Assembly: GCF_001482195.1 (NCBI RefSeq)
Contig: NZ_KQ759763.1
Coordinates: forward strand, 3,412,024 to 3,476,023
Length of the DNA: 64,000 nt
Origin: Luteimonas abyssi
Lineage (GTDB): Bacteria > Pseudomonadota > Gammaproteobacteria > Xanthomonadales > Xanthomonadaceae
Direction of reading: 5' to 3'
Under the pieces are notes generated by a model. It made no database searches, was not told the DNA's origin, and saw only the letters and a program-made list of their open reading frames with translations. The first letter of the stretch is position 1. The number at the start of each line of letters is the position of its first letter. Of the stretch, positions 1-10,936 are shown in pieces. The position numbers and the translations under genes are program-made.

Positions 1-220
1 GCTTGGCGCGCAGCGGCAGCACCGCCAGGCGCAGGATCGGCTGCCACAACAGCGCCGGCAGTTGCACGACGCGGCGATCGGACAGGAACTCCAGCAGGTA
101 ACGGCTCACGCCCTCGGCGGTGGGCGCCTCGGGCGTGCCGAGGTTGACCAGCAGGACGGCGTCGAAGGTGGATGCGCCTGCCGTCGGCGTCGGAGCGTGC
201 GGATGAACGGGTTGTGGCAT
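1..220 (-). CDS. hemH: Ferrochelatase, N-terminal part (runs off the window)
   Basis: Ferrochelatase inserts Fe2+ into protoporphyrin IX in the last step of protoheme synthesis. Only the first 73 codons are present. After a Pro/Thr-rich leader of about 18 residues the protein reads [12 protein letters not shown], the family's N-terminal signature, followed by [14 protein letters not shown], also typical. The ATG at 220 is the first start upstream of the conserved block. The catalytic His and Glu lie beyond the window, so activity cannot be judged here. The gene is transcribed out of the window, away from the SYLF gene. Identification is firm; the exact start is less so because no strong ribosome binding site is visible. 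Confidence 0.9.
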   Translation of the reverse strand, partial: MPQPVHPHAPTPTAGASTFDAVLLVNLGTPEAPTAEGVSRYLLEFLSDRRVVQLPALLWQPILRLAVLPLRAK

Positions 221-485
221 GACGTTAGGATGTGACCGGGCAGGAAAGCGGGCATGACGCCGACACGACGGTCGGCGGGGCTGGCAGGGAGCCGGCGCCG
301 CGGCGATGCCCTCGCGCGTGCGGCCGGATCCGTTCGTCGGGGGAGGACTCGTCGGGCAGGACATTGTGCGAGACGAGCCGTCAGACCCGATTCATTCCTG
401 CGATCCTAGCCTGAACACGCTTTCTTCCGCGTGTGCCCATGTCCGCCGACACCCGCCCGATCCCGTTCACCGGAGTCCATCCACG

Positions 486-1397
486 ATGATCCAGTCCACC
501 CGTTTCGCCCGCCAGTTGCTCGCCGCTGCGCTCGCGCTGTCGCTCGCCGCCGGCGCCGCCCATGCCGGACCGCGCGAGGACGAGCGCGCACAGAACGCGG
601 TACGGGTGCTGACCGAGGTGCAGGAGATTCCGGAGAACGCGATTCCCGACAAGCTGCTCGACGAGGCCCATGCGGTGGTGATCGTGCCCGACACGATCAA
701 GGCCGGCCTGGTCATCGGCGGCCGTCGCGGGCGTGGCGTGATGGCGGTGAAGTCGCCCGACGGCACCTGGTCGCAGCCCGCGTTCGTCAGCCTGACCGGC
801 GGCAGCATCGGCTTCCAGGCCGGCGTGCAATCGGCCGACGTGGTGCTGGTGTTCCGCAACCAGCGCAGTCTGGACAGCATCGTCAACGGCAAGATCACCC
901 TGGGTGCCGACGCCGGCGTCGCCGCCGGCCCGATGGGGCGCAATGCCGCCACCGCGACCGACGGTCAGTTGCGCGCGGAGATCTGGTCGTGGTCTCGCGC
1001 GCGCGGTCTGTTCGCGGGCATCGCCCTCGACGGTGCGGTGCTGTCGATCGACGACGCCGCCAACCAGGCGGTCTACGGCGCAGGCACCACGCCGCGGATG
1101 ATCTTCGAGCGCCGCACCACCGGCCAGCCCTCGAGCGCGGTGGTCGACTTCCGCGACCGCCTCGAAGAGGCGACCGCGATCGCGCGTGCCAACCGCGGCA
1201 CCGACGGCCGCCAGGTGGCCGGGGCCGCCCGGTCCGGACCGGCGCTCCCGCCGCCGTTGCCCGAGCAGGGCGCGCCGAACGAGGGCGGTGCGCAATCGCA
1301 GGGGCTCGGACAGCCGCGCAACGAGCCGATCCCGTCCAGCTTCGAGCCGGTCGACGACGGCGAGATCCGCGCCGAGCCCCTCGGCGACCCGCGCTGA
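486..1397 (+). CDS. SYLF (Ysc84-type) lipid-binding domain protein, exported
   Basis: 303 residues. The first 27 form a signal peptide (hydrophobic core LLAAALALSLAAG, cleavage after AHA), so the protein is probably periplasmic. Residues ~35-210 match the SYLF/Ysc84 domain: an IPDKLLDEAHAVVIVP segment, then GLVIGGRRGRGVMAVK, GSIGFQAGVQSADVVLVF and a GADAGVAAGPMGR glycine block. The last ~80 residues are Pro/Gly/Gln-rich and look disordered. The reading frame stays open upstream to 306, but only the ATG at 486 puts the signal peptide at the N terminus. SYLF domains bind membrane lipids; the bacterial role is not well defined. No obvious operon partner. Confidence 0.85.
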   Translation: MIQSTRFARQLLAAALALSLAAGAAHAGPREDERAQNAVRVLTEVQEIPENAIPDKLLDEAHAVVIVPDTIKAGLVIGGRRGRGVMAVKSPDGTWSQPAFVSLTGGSIGFQAGVQSADVVLVFRNQRSLDSIVNGKITLGADAGVAAGPMGRNAATATDGQLRAEIWSWSRARGLFAGIALDGAVLSIDDAANQAVYGAGTTPRMIFERRTTGQPSSAVVDFRDRLEEATAIARANRGTDGRQVAGAARSGPALPPPLPEQGAPNEGGAQSQGLGQPRNEPIPSSFEPVDDGEIRAEPLGDPR

Positions 1398-1520
1398 GCC
1401 TGCCGGCGCCGGATCGGAAGACTGAACCGGGAGCGCGCCGCCGATGCGGCCTCCCGGACAGGCAGGTGTCACCCGGCTGCGCTATGCTGAGCCTCTTCTT
1501 CCGAAGCGATCGAGCAGGTC

Positions 1521-1754
1521 ATGGGTAGTTTCAGCATCTGGCACTGGATCGTCGTTGCGATCGTGGTGCTGCTGGTCTTCGGCACCAAGAAGCTGCGCGG
1601 CGCCGGAAAGGACCTGGGTGAGGCCATCAAGGGCTTCAAGCAGGGCATCCGCGAGGACGACAAGCCGACCGGCCACATCGAGCAGCAGCGTCAGGCCGAG
1701 ACCACCGCGCAGGACGAACGCGAGCGCAGCCGTACGGACGACGCTTCGCGCTGA
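1521..1754 (+). CDS. tatA: Twin-arginine translocase subunit TatA
   Basis: 77 residues. TatA polymerises to form the pore-like assembly through which folded Tat substrates cross the inner membrane. The N terminus has one transmembrane helix ([14 protein letters not shown]), then the FG hinge at residues 20-21 (FGTKKLRG) and an amphipathic helix ([13 protein letters not shown]), then a charged, unstructured tail. This is the standard TatA layout and length. A TATGCT -10-like element at 1483-1488 lies about 33 bp upstream of the ATG, but no good -35 is visible. It is first in the tatABC operon, with tatB 18 bp downstream. Confidence 0.95.
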   Translation: MGSFSIWHWIVVAIVVLLVFGTKKLRGAGKDLGEAIKGFKQGIREDDKPTGHIEQQRQAETTAQDERERSRTDDASR

Positions 1755-1772
1755 CGCGGTGCGCGCACCGCC

Positions 1773-2324
1773 ATGTTCGATCTCAGTTTCGCGGAACTCC
1801 TGGTCATCGGCGTCGTCGCCCTGGTGGTGCTCGGCCCCGAGCGTCTGCCCAAGGCGGCCCGCTTCGCCGGTGTCTGGGTTCGCCGTGCGCGCGGCCAGTG
1901 GCAATCGGTGAAGTCCGAACTCGAACGCGAACTCGCCGCCGAGGAACTCAAGCGCGATCTCGACCACGCCCGCAGCGCGGTGCGCGACGCCGAGGACCGG
2001 ATGCGCGCGACCGATACCCAGGCGCGTCGCGAAGCCAACGACCTGCGCGACGACCTGCAGGCCACGGCACGCGCCGCCACCGGGCGCGCCACGCCGACGT
2101 CCGCATCCGTAACCACGAACGCCAGCGGCGATGCCTCCGACGCGGCGGCCGCCGCCTCGTCGCCCGGCTCGGCCGCCGTGACCCCGACCGATGCCCATCC
2201 GCTGGACCACGCGCCATCGGAACCAGGAACGTCCCCGTCGCCGACACCACCGTCGCCACCGGGCACCACCGCCCCGGAACCCGCATCCGCACCGCAGGCC
2301 GAGACCGATGAGCCAAGACGCTGA
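1773..2324 (+). CDS. tatB: Sec-independent translocase subunit TatB
   Basis: 183 residues. TatB works with TatC as the receptor for twin-arginine signal peptides. The N-terminal helix carries the TatB hallmarks: Glu8 in the membrane segment and LGPERLP at residues 20-26. A long charged amphipathic/coiled region (SELERELAAEELKRDL and onward) follows. The tail from about residue 105 is low-complexity Ala/Ser/Pro/Thr, which is common in Xanthomonadaceae TatB. The last 17 bp overlap the start of tatC in another frame, so the two are probably translationally coupled. Confidence 0.95.
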   Translation: MFDLSFAELLVIGVVALVVLGPERLPKAARFAGVWVRRARGQWQSVKSELERELAAEELKRDLDHARSAVRDAEDRMRATDTQARREANDLRDDLQATARAATGRATPTSASVTTNASGDASDAAAAASSPGSAAVTPTDAHPLDHAPSEPGTSPSPTPPSPPGTTAPEPASAPQAETDEPRR

Positions 2325-3066
2325 GTCCGCGCTCGACAGCAGCCTGCTCGAGCACCTGATCGAGCTGCGCTCGCGCCTGCTGCGCGCGATCGCCGGGTTG
2401 ATGCTGGTCTTCGTGTGCCTGCTGCCGTTCGCCAACCGGCTGTACGCGTGGCTGGCGCAGCCGTTGCTGGACAAGCTGCCCGAAGGCGCGAACCTGATCG
2501 CGATCGAGGTGGCCTCGCCGTTCTTCGCACCGCTGAAGCTCGCGTTCTTCGTCGCCCTGGTGGGCACGATGCCGTGGCTGCTCTATCAACTGTGGGCGTT
2601 CGTGGCGCCCGGCCTGTACCGTCGCGAACGCAAGCTGGCGGTGCCGCTGTTGCTGTCGTCGCTGGTGCTGTTCTACGCCGGCTGCGCGTTCGCGTTCTTC
2701 CTGGTGCTGCCGGTGGTCTTCGGCTTCCTCACCGCGATCACGCCCGAAGGCGTGGCGATGATGACCGACATCCACGCCTACCTGAATTTCGTGCTGGTCA
2801 TCTTCCTCGCCTTCGGATTGAGCTTCGAGCTGCCGGTGGCGATGGCGATCCTGGTCCTGATGGGCTGGGTGACGCCGGCGCAACTGCGCGAGTCGCGCGG
2901 CTACGCCATCGTCGGCATGTTCGTGCTCGCCGCGGTCATCACCCCGCCCGACGTGGTGTCGCAGTTGATGCTCGCGATCCCGCTGTGCCTGCTCTACGAG
3001 GCCGGCCTGATCGCCTCGCGCATGCTCGCGCCGGCAGAAGAGCGCGCCTCCGCCGAGGAATCCTGA
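2308..3066 (+). CDS. tatC: Sec-independent translocase subunit TatC
   Basis: 252 residues. TatC is the polytopic core of the Tat receptor complex. The N-terminal cytoplasmic part has LLEHLIELRSRLLR, the conserved EHLxELRxR motif, and six hydrophobic segments follow. A conserved Phe/Pro-rich first loop is seen around SPFFAPLKLAFF, and an FGLSFELPV segment matches the conserved Phe-Glu-Leu-Pro motif. The frame is open upstream to 2191, but ATG 2308 gives the family N terminus and the usual overlap with tatB. Last gene of the tat operon; a convergent gene ends 48 bp downstream. Confidence 0.96.
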   Translation: MSQDAESALDSSLLEHLIELRSRLLRAIAGLMLVFVCLLPFANRLYAWLAQPLLDKLPEGANLIAIEVASPFFAPLKLAFFVALVGTMPWLLYQLWAFVAPGLYRRERKLAVPLLLSSLVLFYAGCAFAFFLVLPVVFGFLTAITPEGVAMMTDIHAYLNFVLVIFLAFGLSFELPVAMAILVLMGWVTPAQLRESRGYAIVGMFVLAAVITPPDVVSQLMLAIPLCLLYEAGLIASRMLAPAEERASAEES

Positions 3067-3114
3067 GCCCGCTACGAATTCGTCGCGCGGGCCACGCGCG
3101 CGGATTTCGCGGGG

Positions 3115-3978
3115 TTACAGCTCGATACCGGAGCTCGGCACGGGCGCCTGGTCATCCCGGGCGTCGTCGGCCGGAGCCGCCATCTGCCGCCAGGCGGTGT
3201 AGATCGCACCGACCACCACCGGCATCAGCGCGGCCATCAGCACGACCTGACCCACCACCATGCCCGCGGTGAGCCCGAGCGCGGCGCCGACCAGCGCCGT
3301 CACCAGCTGCGAGGCGATGCTCATCAGCACCGCGACCAGCACCAGCAGCACGAAGAACACCAGCATCGCCGGCACGTTGCGCAGGCAGGCGCGGAAGCTG
3401 CGGCCCATCGCCTGGAACGCCGGCCGGCCTTCGAACATGATCTGCGGCGAGGCGATGAAGGTGTAGAAGTACACCGCGATCACCAGCAGGAACACGATCA
3501 GCATCCACAGCAGCAGACGGCCGGCAGGCATGTCCGGGAACGTGGGCTCGGAAGAGCCGCCCGACTGTTCCATCGCCACCGACAGTGCCTGCAGCTGATC
3601 CACGCCGATCATCAGCATCAACAGCACCACCGCGGCGATGCCGAACACGAACTGCGGCACGATCTGCGCCATCAACGGAAACGTGCGCCCGTTGCGGAAA
3701 CCCTCGAACAGGTGCGCGGGCGACGTGGCACGATCCTGATCGACCTCGCGCACCGCGTACACGAACCCGCCCAGAAGCACCGGGGTGATCAACAGGGTCA
3801 GGACCTGCAGGCCGAAGAACGCGCCGGTCGCCCCCATCAGCATCAACGGCAGCGCACTGATCAGGCCGAACACGGCACCGATCCCGGCCAGTCCGCCGGG
3901 CGCCTTGCGCAGCAGGCCGAAACCGCCGAGCAGCCACTCAGCGCCCGCACCCGCCGTGACCTTGCGAACATCCGTCAT
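3115..3978 (-). CDS. BPSS1780-family integral membrane protein
   Basis: 287 residues with about five hydrophobic stretches, including LISALPLMLMGATGAFFGLQ, LLLWMLIVFLLVIAVYFYTF and MLVFFVLLVLVAVLM. A Gly/Val-rich last membrane hairpin precedes a short polar tail. It resembles the BPSS1780 family of beta/gammaproteobacterial membrane proteins, whose function is unknown to me; the tell-tale parts are VYAVREVD after the second helix and the FEGRPAFQAMGRSFRACLRN segment before the fourth. Its ATG overlaps the stop of the upstream amidotransferase gene (ATGA), so the two are likely cotranscribed and coupled. Confidence 0.7.
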   Translation of the reverse strand: MTDVRKVTAGAGAEWLLGGFGLLRKAPGGLAGIGAVFGLISALPLMLMGATGAFFGLQVLTLLITPVLLGGFVYAVREVDQDRATSPAHLFEGFRNGRTFPLMAQIVPQFVFGIAAVVLLMLMIGVDQLQALSVAMEQSGGSSEPTFPDMPAGRLLLWMLIVFLLVIAVYFYTFIASPQIMFEGRPAFQAMGRSFRACLRNVPAMLVFFVLLVLVAVLMSIASQLVTALVGAALGLTAGMVVGQVVLMAALMPVVVGAIYTAWRQMAAPADDARDDQAPVPSSGIEL

Positions 3979-4739
3979 GCCTGCTGCTCCTGGAAAGCCT
4001 GATCCCGCGCCCCGTCGGCGCCGCGCACAGTGTACGCGTGCCGGACGAAACGGCGCAGCACGCGACGCGCCTGTGGCGCGGCGCGGACGGCCGCGGCGAG
4101 CGCTTTCGGATCGGTGTCTTCGGCGCGCAGGACATCGGCCCGGGCGCGGATGTACCCGCGCATGTGGCCGACCGAGAACTCCGGGTGGAACTGCACGCCC
4201 CAGGCATGCGCCCCCCAGCGGAAGGCATGGTGCGGATCGTGCCCGGCGGTGCCCAGCCGCACCGCGTCAGGCGGCAGGCGCCGCACGCTCTGCACGTGAG
4301 TGATCTGCGCCGCGAACCGCTCGGGCGCGGCGGCGAACAGGGGATCGTCGGCGGCGGCATCCGTCCGTTCGACCTCGGCCGTGCCCATGCCGCGCCCGAC
4401 CGGGTTGTCGCCCACGTCACCACCGAGCGCATGCGCGAGCAACTGGTGCCCGTAGCAGATGCCGAACACCGGCAACCCCGCACGGGCGGCTTCGCCCAGC
4501 CAGGCCGCCGCCCGCTCGCTCCACGCCTCGCGATGGCTGACCATGGCACCCGAACCGGTCACCAGGATCCCGAGGCTGCCCGCAGGCGCCGGCAGCGCAT
4601 CCGCCTGCGCGTCGAGCGTGGTCACGACCGAGGCCGGCAGGCCCGCTGCGACCCGGATCCAGTGGTCGAAATTGCCGTAGCGACGCATCGGCGGCACCGG
4701 CCGGCCGGTCTCGAGGATCAGGAAGCGGGCGGTGGGCAT
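3975..4739 (-). CDS. Class I glutamine amidotransferase-like protein
   Basis: 254 residues. A stand-alone GATase1 domain of the GMP-synthase glutaminase type (COG0518). The nucleophile is Cys95 in FGICYGHQLL and the rest of the triad is His185 and Glu187 in GVQFHPEF. No synthetase domain is attached, so the acceptor is unknown; relatives are often annotated as putative gamma-glutamyl hydrolases or GMP synthase paralogues. I chose ATG 4739 because the sequence from MPTARFLILE looks like the family N terminus; an in-frame upstream Met would add about 12 residues. It overlaps the following membrane-protein gene by 4 bp. Confidence 0.8.
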   Translation of the reverse strand: MPTARFLILETGRPVPPMRRYGNFDHWIRVAAGLPASVVTTLDAQADALPAPAGSLGILVTGSGAMVSHREAWSERAAAWLGEAARAGLPVFGICYGHQLLAHALGGDVGDNPVGRGMGTAEVERTDAAADDPLFAAAPERFAAQITHVQSVRRLPPDAVRLGTAGHDPHHAFRWGAHAWGVQFHPEFSVGHMRGYIRARADVLRAEDTDPKALAAAVRAAPQARRVLRRFVRHAYTVRGADGARDQAFQEQQA

Positions 4740-4810
4740 GCGGGACACGGCATCGGGAGGATGACCCGGAATCATGCCTCCTGACCCGCCGCCGGACAAA
4801 GGCGTCGCGC

Positions 4811-5728
4811 CTATGGGCCGAGGTGCTTCGAGTAGAACGCGGCCAGCCGATCGACGGCCCGATCCACGTATTCGGGACGGTGATACATGTCGTAGTGGCC
4901 CGCGCCCTCGACGACGAAGAAATCCTTCTCCCGGTTCGGCGCGAGATCGAACAGGGTCTCGCCGGCTTCGTACTGGCCGGTGCTGCCGCGCCGCCCGCCG
5001 ACGATCACCTGGAGCGGCTGGACCAGCAGCTCGGGCACCAGATGGAAGCCGTGGAATGCCAGCAGGTGGCCGTAACTGCGCAGCAGCAGCCGGTTGGTGG
5101 CGTTCGGGTGCCGATGCGGGGACTCGCGATAGAAGGCAACCGCGTCGAGCGCCTCGGGGTCCTCGATGCCCGCCTCCCGTGCCGCCTGCACGCTGTCGGG
5201 AATCCATGGCGTTCGCTGCTCCACACCACCGCGCGCCTCGGCGGTGCGCTGCCTGCCGACCTCGTCCAGGGTCTGCTCGACATCCGGCAGCATGTGGCGG
5301 AACGCCGCACCGATATCGTTCGCGACCACCGTGCCGAGCGCCTTGACGCGACGCTCGGTCAGCGCGGCGTTCACCGCGTAGCCGCCGCCGGCGCAGATGC
5401 CGAGCAACCCCACCCGCGCCTCGTCAACGAACGGCAGCGTCATCAGGTGATCGACCGCGCACCGGAGGTCCTCGACACGCACGGCCGGGTCCTCGAGATC
5501 GCGCGGAACGCCGCCGCTCTCGCCCTGGTAGGACGGATCGAAGGTCAGCGCGACGAAGCCGCGCGCCGCCAGCCGGGTCGCGTAGATCGCGCCGATCTGC
5601 TCCTTGACGCTGCTGCCGGGCGTGGCCAGCACGATCGCGGCGTACGTGCCGCCGGCATCGAAATCCGGGGGCAGGTGCAACAGTCCCGCCAGATCGATGG
5701 TCCTGTTGCTGAACGTCGTGCGCATCAT
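4811..5728 (-). CDS. Alpha/beta hydrolase (YcjY-like) with a Cys nucleophile elbow
   Basis: 305 residues. Alpha/beta-hydrolase fold: a core strand AAIVLATPGSS, then GFVALTFDPSYQGESGG, the nucleophile elbow GLLGICAGGGYAVN, and a late catalytic His in VEGAGHYDMY. The elbow reads G-I-C-A-G, so the nucleophile position is Cys112 rather than Ser, as in dienelactone hydrolases and some YcjY-type proteins. The substrate is unknown. I start at ATG 5728 because a good AAGGAGGA site lies 7-8 nt upstream (5743-5736); an upstream in-frame ATG at 5764 lacks one. It is divergent from a MarR-family gene that probably controls it. Confidence 0.8.
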   Translation of the reverse strand: MMRTTFSNRTIDLAGLLHLPPDFDAGGTYAAIVLATPGSSVKEQIGAIYATRLAARGFVALTFDPSYQGESGGVPRDLEDPAVRVEDLRCAVDHLMTLPFVDEARVGLLGICAGGGYAVNAALTERRVKALGTVVANDIGAAFRHMLPDVEQTLDEVGRQRTAEARGGVEQRTPWIPDSVQAAREAGIEDPEALDAVAFYRESPHRHPNATNRLLLRSYGHLLAFHGFHLVPELLVQPLQVIVGGRRGSTGQYEAGETLFDLAPNREKDFFVVEGAGHYDMYHRPEYVDRAVDRLAAFYSKHLGP

Positions 5729-5866
5729 CCGGGTGTCCTCCTTCGCATCGACGGCCGCTGTCACCCGCAGGAGGGAGCGGCGGCGTCTGTGGAAATCACG
5801 GGATTGGGGCCTACCATGGCGAACGCATCCCGAAAGGTGCGATCGTCCGGTCGCCTGCGAAAATAG

Positions 5867-5878
5867 TTCAATTATGAA
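5867..5878. promoter_or_regulatory. Inverted repeat, candidate MarR operator
   Basis: TTCA-ATTA-TGAA sits in a short AT-rich patch in the 171-bp gap between the divergent hydrolase and MarR genes, 21 bp before the MarR ATG. The placement and dyad symmetry suit an autoregulatory MarR site controlling both genes. Inference only. Confidence 0.4.
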
Positions 5879-5899
5879 ACATATTCAACATCGGAACGT

Positions 5900-6313
5900 A
5901 TGATGGCGAAGAACGATGCCGCTCGGATCTGGCGCCTCAACTTCCAGCTGTCGACCGATGTCCTCATCGAAGCGACGCCTGCGTTCGCGATGCTGGATCT
6001 GGAAGCGAAGGAGTTCTTCGTCCTCGATGGCATCGAGGATCGCCCCTACCCCGCCGCGCTGGCGCAGCATCTGTCGATGCCCAAGCCGACGATGACGCTC
6101 TATCTGAAGACCTTGCAGAAGAAGGGGTTCATCGCGCGCGGCATCGATCCGGACGACTTGCGTCGCCACCGCCTGGAACTCACACCCTCGGGACGGCGAA
6201 CGGTCGAACGCGCACGCACCGCGCTGTCCACGCGCTACGGCGAACGGCTCGCCCGGCTGGGACGCGGCGAGCAGGCCGAATTCGCCAGGCTGCTGGAGAA
6301 ACTCACCGGCTGA
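5900..6313 (+). CDS. MarR-family transcriptional regulator
   Basis: 137 residues. A winged helix-turn-helix is seen in ALAQHLSMPKPTMTLYLKTL (recognition part) followed by the wing QKKGFIARGIDPDDLRRHRL and ELTPSGRRTVERA, the usual MarR block. Flanking helices for dimerisation are present and the length is normal. Two ATGs in tandem (5900, 5903) can serve as start; I use the first. It faces away from the hydrolase gene across a short AT-rich gap containing an inverted repeat, which suggests local control of the hydrolase and itself. The ligand is unknown. Confidence 0.85.
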   Translation: MMAKNDAARIWRLNFQLSTDVLIEATPAFAMLDLEAKEFFVLDGIEDRPYPAALAQHLSMPKPTMTLYLKTLQKKGFIARGIDPDDLRRHRLELTPSGRRTVERARTALSTRYGERLARLGRGEQAEFARLLEKLTG

Positions 6314-6478
6314 ACCGGCTGAACGTCCGGCGTCGGATCGCTGCCAGCGCACGCCCCACATCGCGTGGACGCTGGTGATCGGCATCACCGCGTCGACAGG
6401 AGCGGGACGACCGCACGACTCCGGGTATCGCCGGACCGCCACCTCGGCCGGACGGCCGAGCGCGTCAACGCCGGCACC

Positions 6479-7258
6479 TCAGATCCGGATGACGCCCCGC
6501 ATGTACAGCACCGCGCTACCCGAAATCAGCACGCGGTCACCGGCCATTTCGCACTGCAATTGCCCACGCCGCCGCCCGCCTTGTCGCGCCGACAGGGTCG
6601 TCTTGCCCAGGCGCTGCGCCCAGTAGGGCGCGAGCGTCGTGTGCGCGGAACCGGTCGCCGCATCCTCGTCCACACCCACGTTCGGACCGAACCAGCGCGA
6701 CACGAAATCGAACCTCGTTCCCGGCGCGGTCACTGCGACCCCCCTGTTCGGCAAGCCCTTCAGGCGGCCGAAGTCCGGCGTCAGTCCGGCGACGATGTCC
6801 TCGTGCGCCACCACGACCAGATAATCCTCGGCCTCCAGCACCTCCGCGGCGTCGAGTCCGAGACCGGCGAGCAGACCCTCCGGCGCGACGCAGGGTCGCG
6901 GCGGGCGGCTGGGGAAATCCATTTCGAGGACGTCGCCACGGCGGCGGACATGGAGCATCCCGCTGCGCGACGCGAAATGCACCGCGTCATCGGCATGGCC
7001 GAGCGCGTGCATCAGCACCCAGGCACTGGCCAGCGTCGCGTGGCCACACAGATCGACCTCGACCGCCGGCGTGAACCAGCGGATCCGATAGCCCGCCGCC
7101 TCGGCGACGAAGAACGCGGTTTCCGGAAGATTGTTCTCGGCGGCGATCTTCTGCATCACGCTGTCGTCCGGCCACGACTCGAGCGGACAGACCGCCGCCG
7201 GGTTGCCCTCGAACACGCGTGAGGCGAAGGCGTCGAGTTGATAGATGTCCAGTTCCAC
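6479..7258 (-). CDS. PhzF-family isomerase/epimerase
   Basis: 259 residues. Two-domain diaminopimelate-epimerase-like fold of the PhzF family. Family signs are LDIYQLDAF at the N terminus, EGNPAAV, ENNLPETAFF with the catalytic Glu at about residue 46, DLCGHATLASAW, and GVDEDAATGSAHTTLAPYW in the second half. The start is taken as GTG 7258: it gives the exact family N terminus and has GAGG about 5 nt upstream. The reading frame stays open to 7675 but the extra sequence is Arg/Pro-rich shadow. PhzF acts in phenazine synthesis, but no other phenazine gene is here, so this is a generic family member. Confidence 0.88.
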   Translation of the reverse strand: MELDIYQLDAFASRVFEGNPAAVCPLESWPDDSVMQKIAAENNLPETAFFVAEAAGYRIRWFTPAVEVDLCGHATLASAWVLMHALGHADDAVHFASRSGMLHVRRRGDVLEMDFPSRPPRPCVAPEGLLAGLGLDAAEVLEAEDYLVVVAHEDIVAGLTPDFGRLKGLPNRGVAVTAPGTRFDFVSRWFGPNVGVDEDAATGSAHTTLAPYWAQRLGKTTLSARQGGRRRGQLQCEMAGDRVLISGSAVLYMRGVIRI

Positions 7259-7980
7259 GGTGTCCTCGAAAAGATTGCGGCGATACGTCGTCCGCACATC
7301 TTCCTGCATCCAGGCCTGGGCGCGATCTCTGGCCGGCGGCGGCGGCCTTGATGTCATGCAACGACCTGCGACCCAGACGTGAATCGGCTCGCGGAGCGTA
7401 CGGGCCGCCGCCGTCGTCGGCTCGCTCCCCTGCGCGCGTCTTGAACGAGCGTGCACCTCTCGGGCCGAAGGTGGACACATCCGGCAACCATGGCCAACCG
7501 GCGCGCCTGAACACCGATGGCCGGAGTCGTCATTCAACCTCTCCCGCGTCTTGGAAAATCCCGAGAAGCGCCGAAGGCAGGGCGCGTCGGCGACGACACA
7601 CACGATCCGCATGTCGAGCCCCGTCGGGACCGGCGGCCTTCTCGGCGAAATCAAGTGAGGAGGTCGCCGCCGCATGGCGGCGGCCGGGGGACATTCGCAC
7701 GAGGAGGCTGCCGGTTCCGGCGGGGCCCGTCAGGTCGCTACGTTGCGAAGCGAAGCCAGGCACCTCACGACCTCGGCCGTTGCCGCCCCCCTCCCTCGGG
7801 AACGAACCCGAAAGAATCGGCAGGCGACCCGAACCGTTCGACGCGCCCAGGCCAGACCGGCCGGAGCGACGGTGGCGACCCGGTGTCAACCGGCACCGAC
7901 CGCTTCGCGAAGACCGGTTTACGGAACCACCTGCAGGGACGCGTACCGCCGTCGACACGGCCGCGTCCCGATGCGCCCGC
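7259..7980. other. Gene-free stretch between phzF-like and gspE-like genes
   Basis: About 720 bp. Open frames here are Arg/Pro-rich and have no family resemblance. It holds one copy of the structured repeat described at 7605-7753; I see nothing else, such as a tRNA or a U-tailed terminator. Confidence 0.6.
7605..7753 (+). repeat. Structured dispersed repeat, copy A
   Basis: Imperfect copy of a ~145-bp element also found at 23167-23314 (minus) and 23605-23748. Outer arms at 7618-7638 and 7706-7726 pair over 18 of 21 positions. A central hairpin CGCCGCC-GCAT-GGCGGCG lies at 7665-7682. A purine-rich GAGGAGG (Shine-Dalgarno-like) at 7657-7663 precedes ATG 7674, which sits in the central loop. 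The short frame from that ATG begins MAAAGGHSHEEAAGSGGA and is alignable to the other copies. Confidence 0.85.
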
Positions 7981-9783
<1,803 letters not shown>

Positions 9784-9807
9784 GGCGCGGCGCCGGGCTC
9801 GGGGAAG

Positions 9808-9834
9808 TTGAAAAAAGGGGGCCGCCGCTATACT
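9808..9834 (+). promoter_or_regulatory. Candidate sigma-70 promoter for glyQ
   Basis: TTGAAA at 9808-9813 and a near-consensus TATACT at 9829-9834 with a 15-bp spacer, 28 bp before the glyQ ATG. It lies in the short divergent gap and is AT-rich against its surroundings. The tight spacer is the weak point. Confidence 0.6.
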
Positions 9835-9862
9835 AGCGCGCCCTCCAGAGAGCCCGCCGACG

Positions 9863-10771
<909 letters not shown>

Positions 10772-10936
10772 CCCGAACCATCTGACCTTTCTCCCGCACG
10801 CGGGAGCGCCAGGCAGGCATCGGGCGGCGGCCGAACCCACCGCGTCGCCACGCGTGCCGAAAGACACACCATCGCCGACACCACGCAGGCCTTCCCGACG
10901 TACGGGACCACTGCCGGACTATCGAGACGGACTCCC

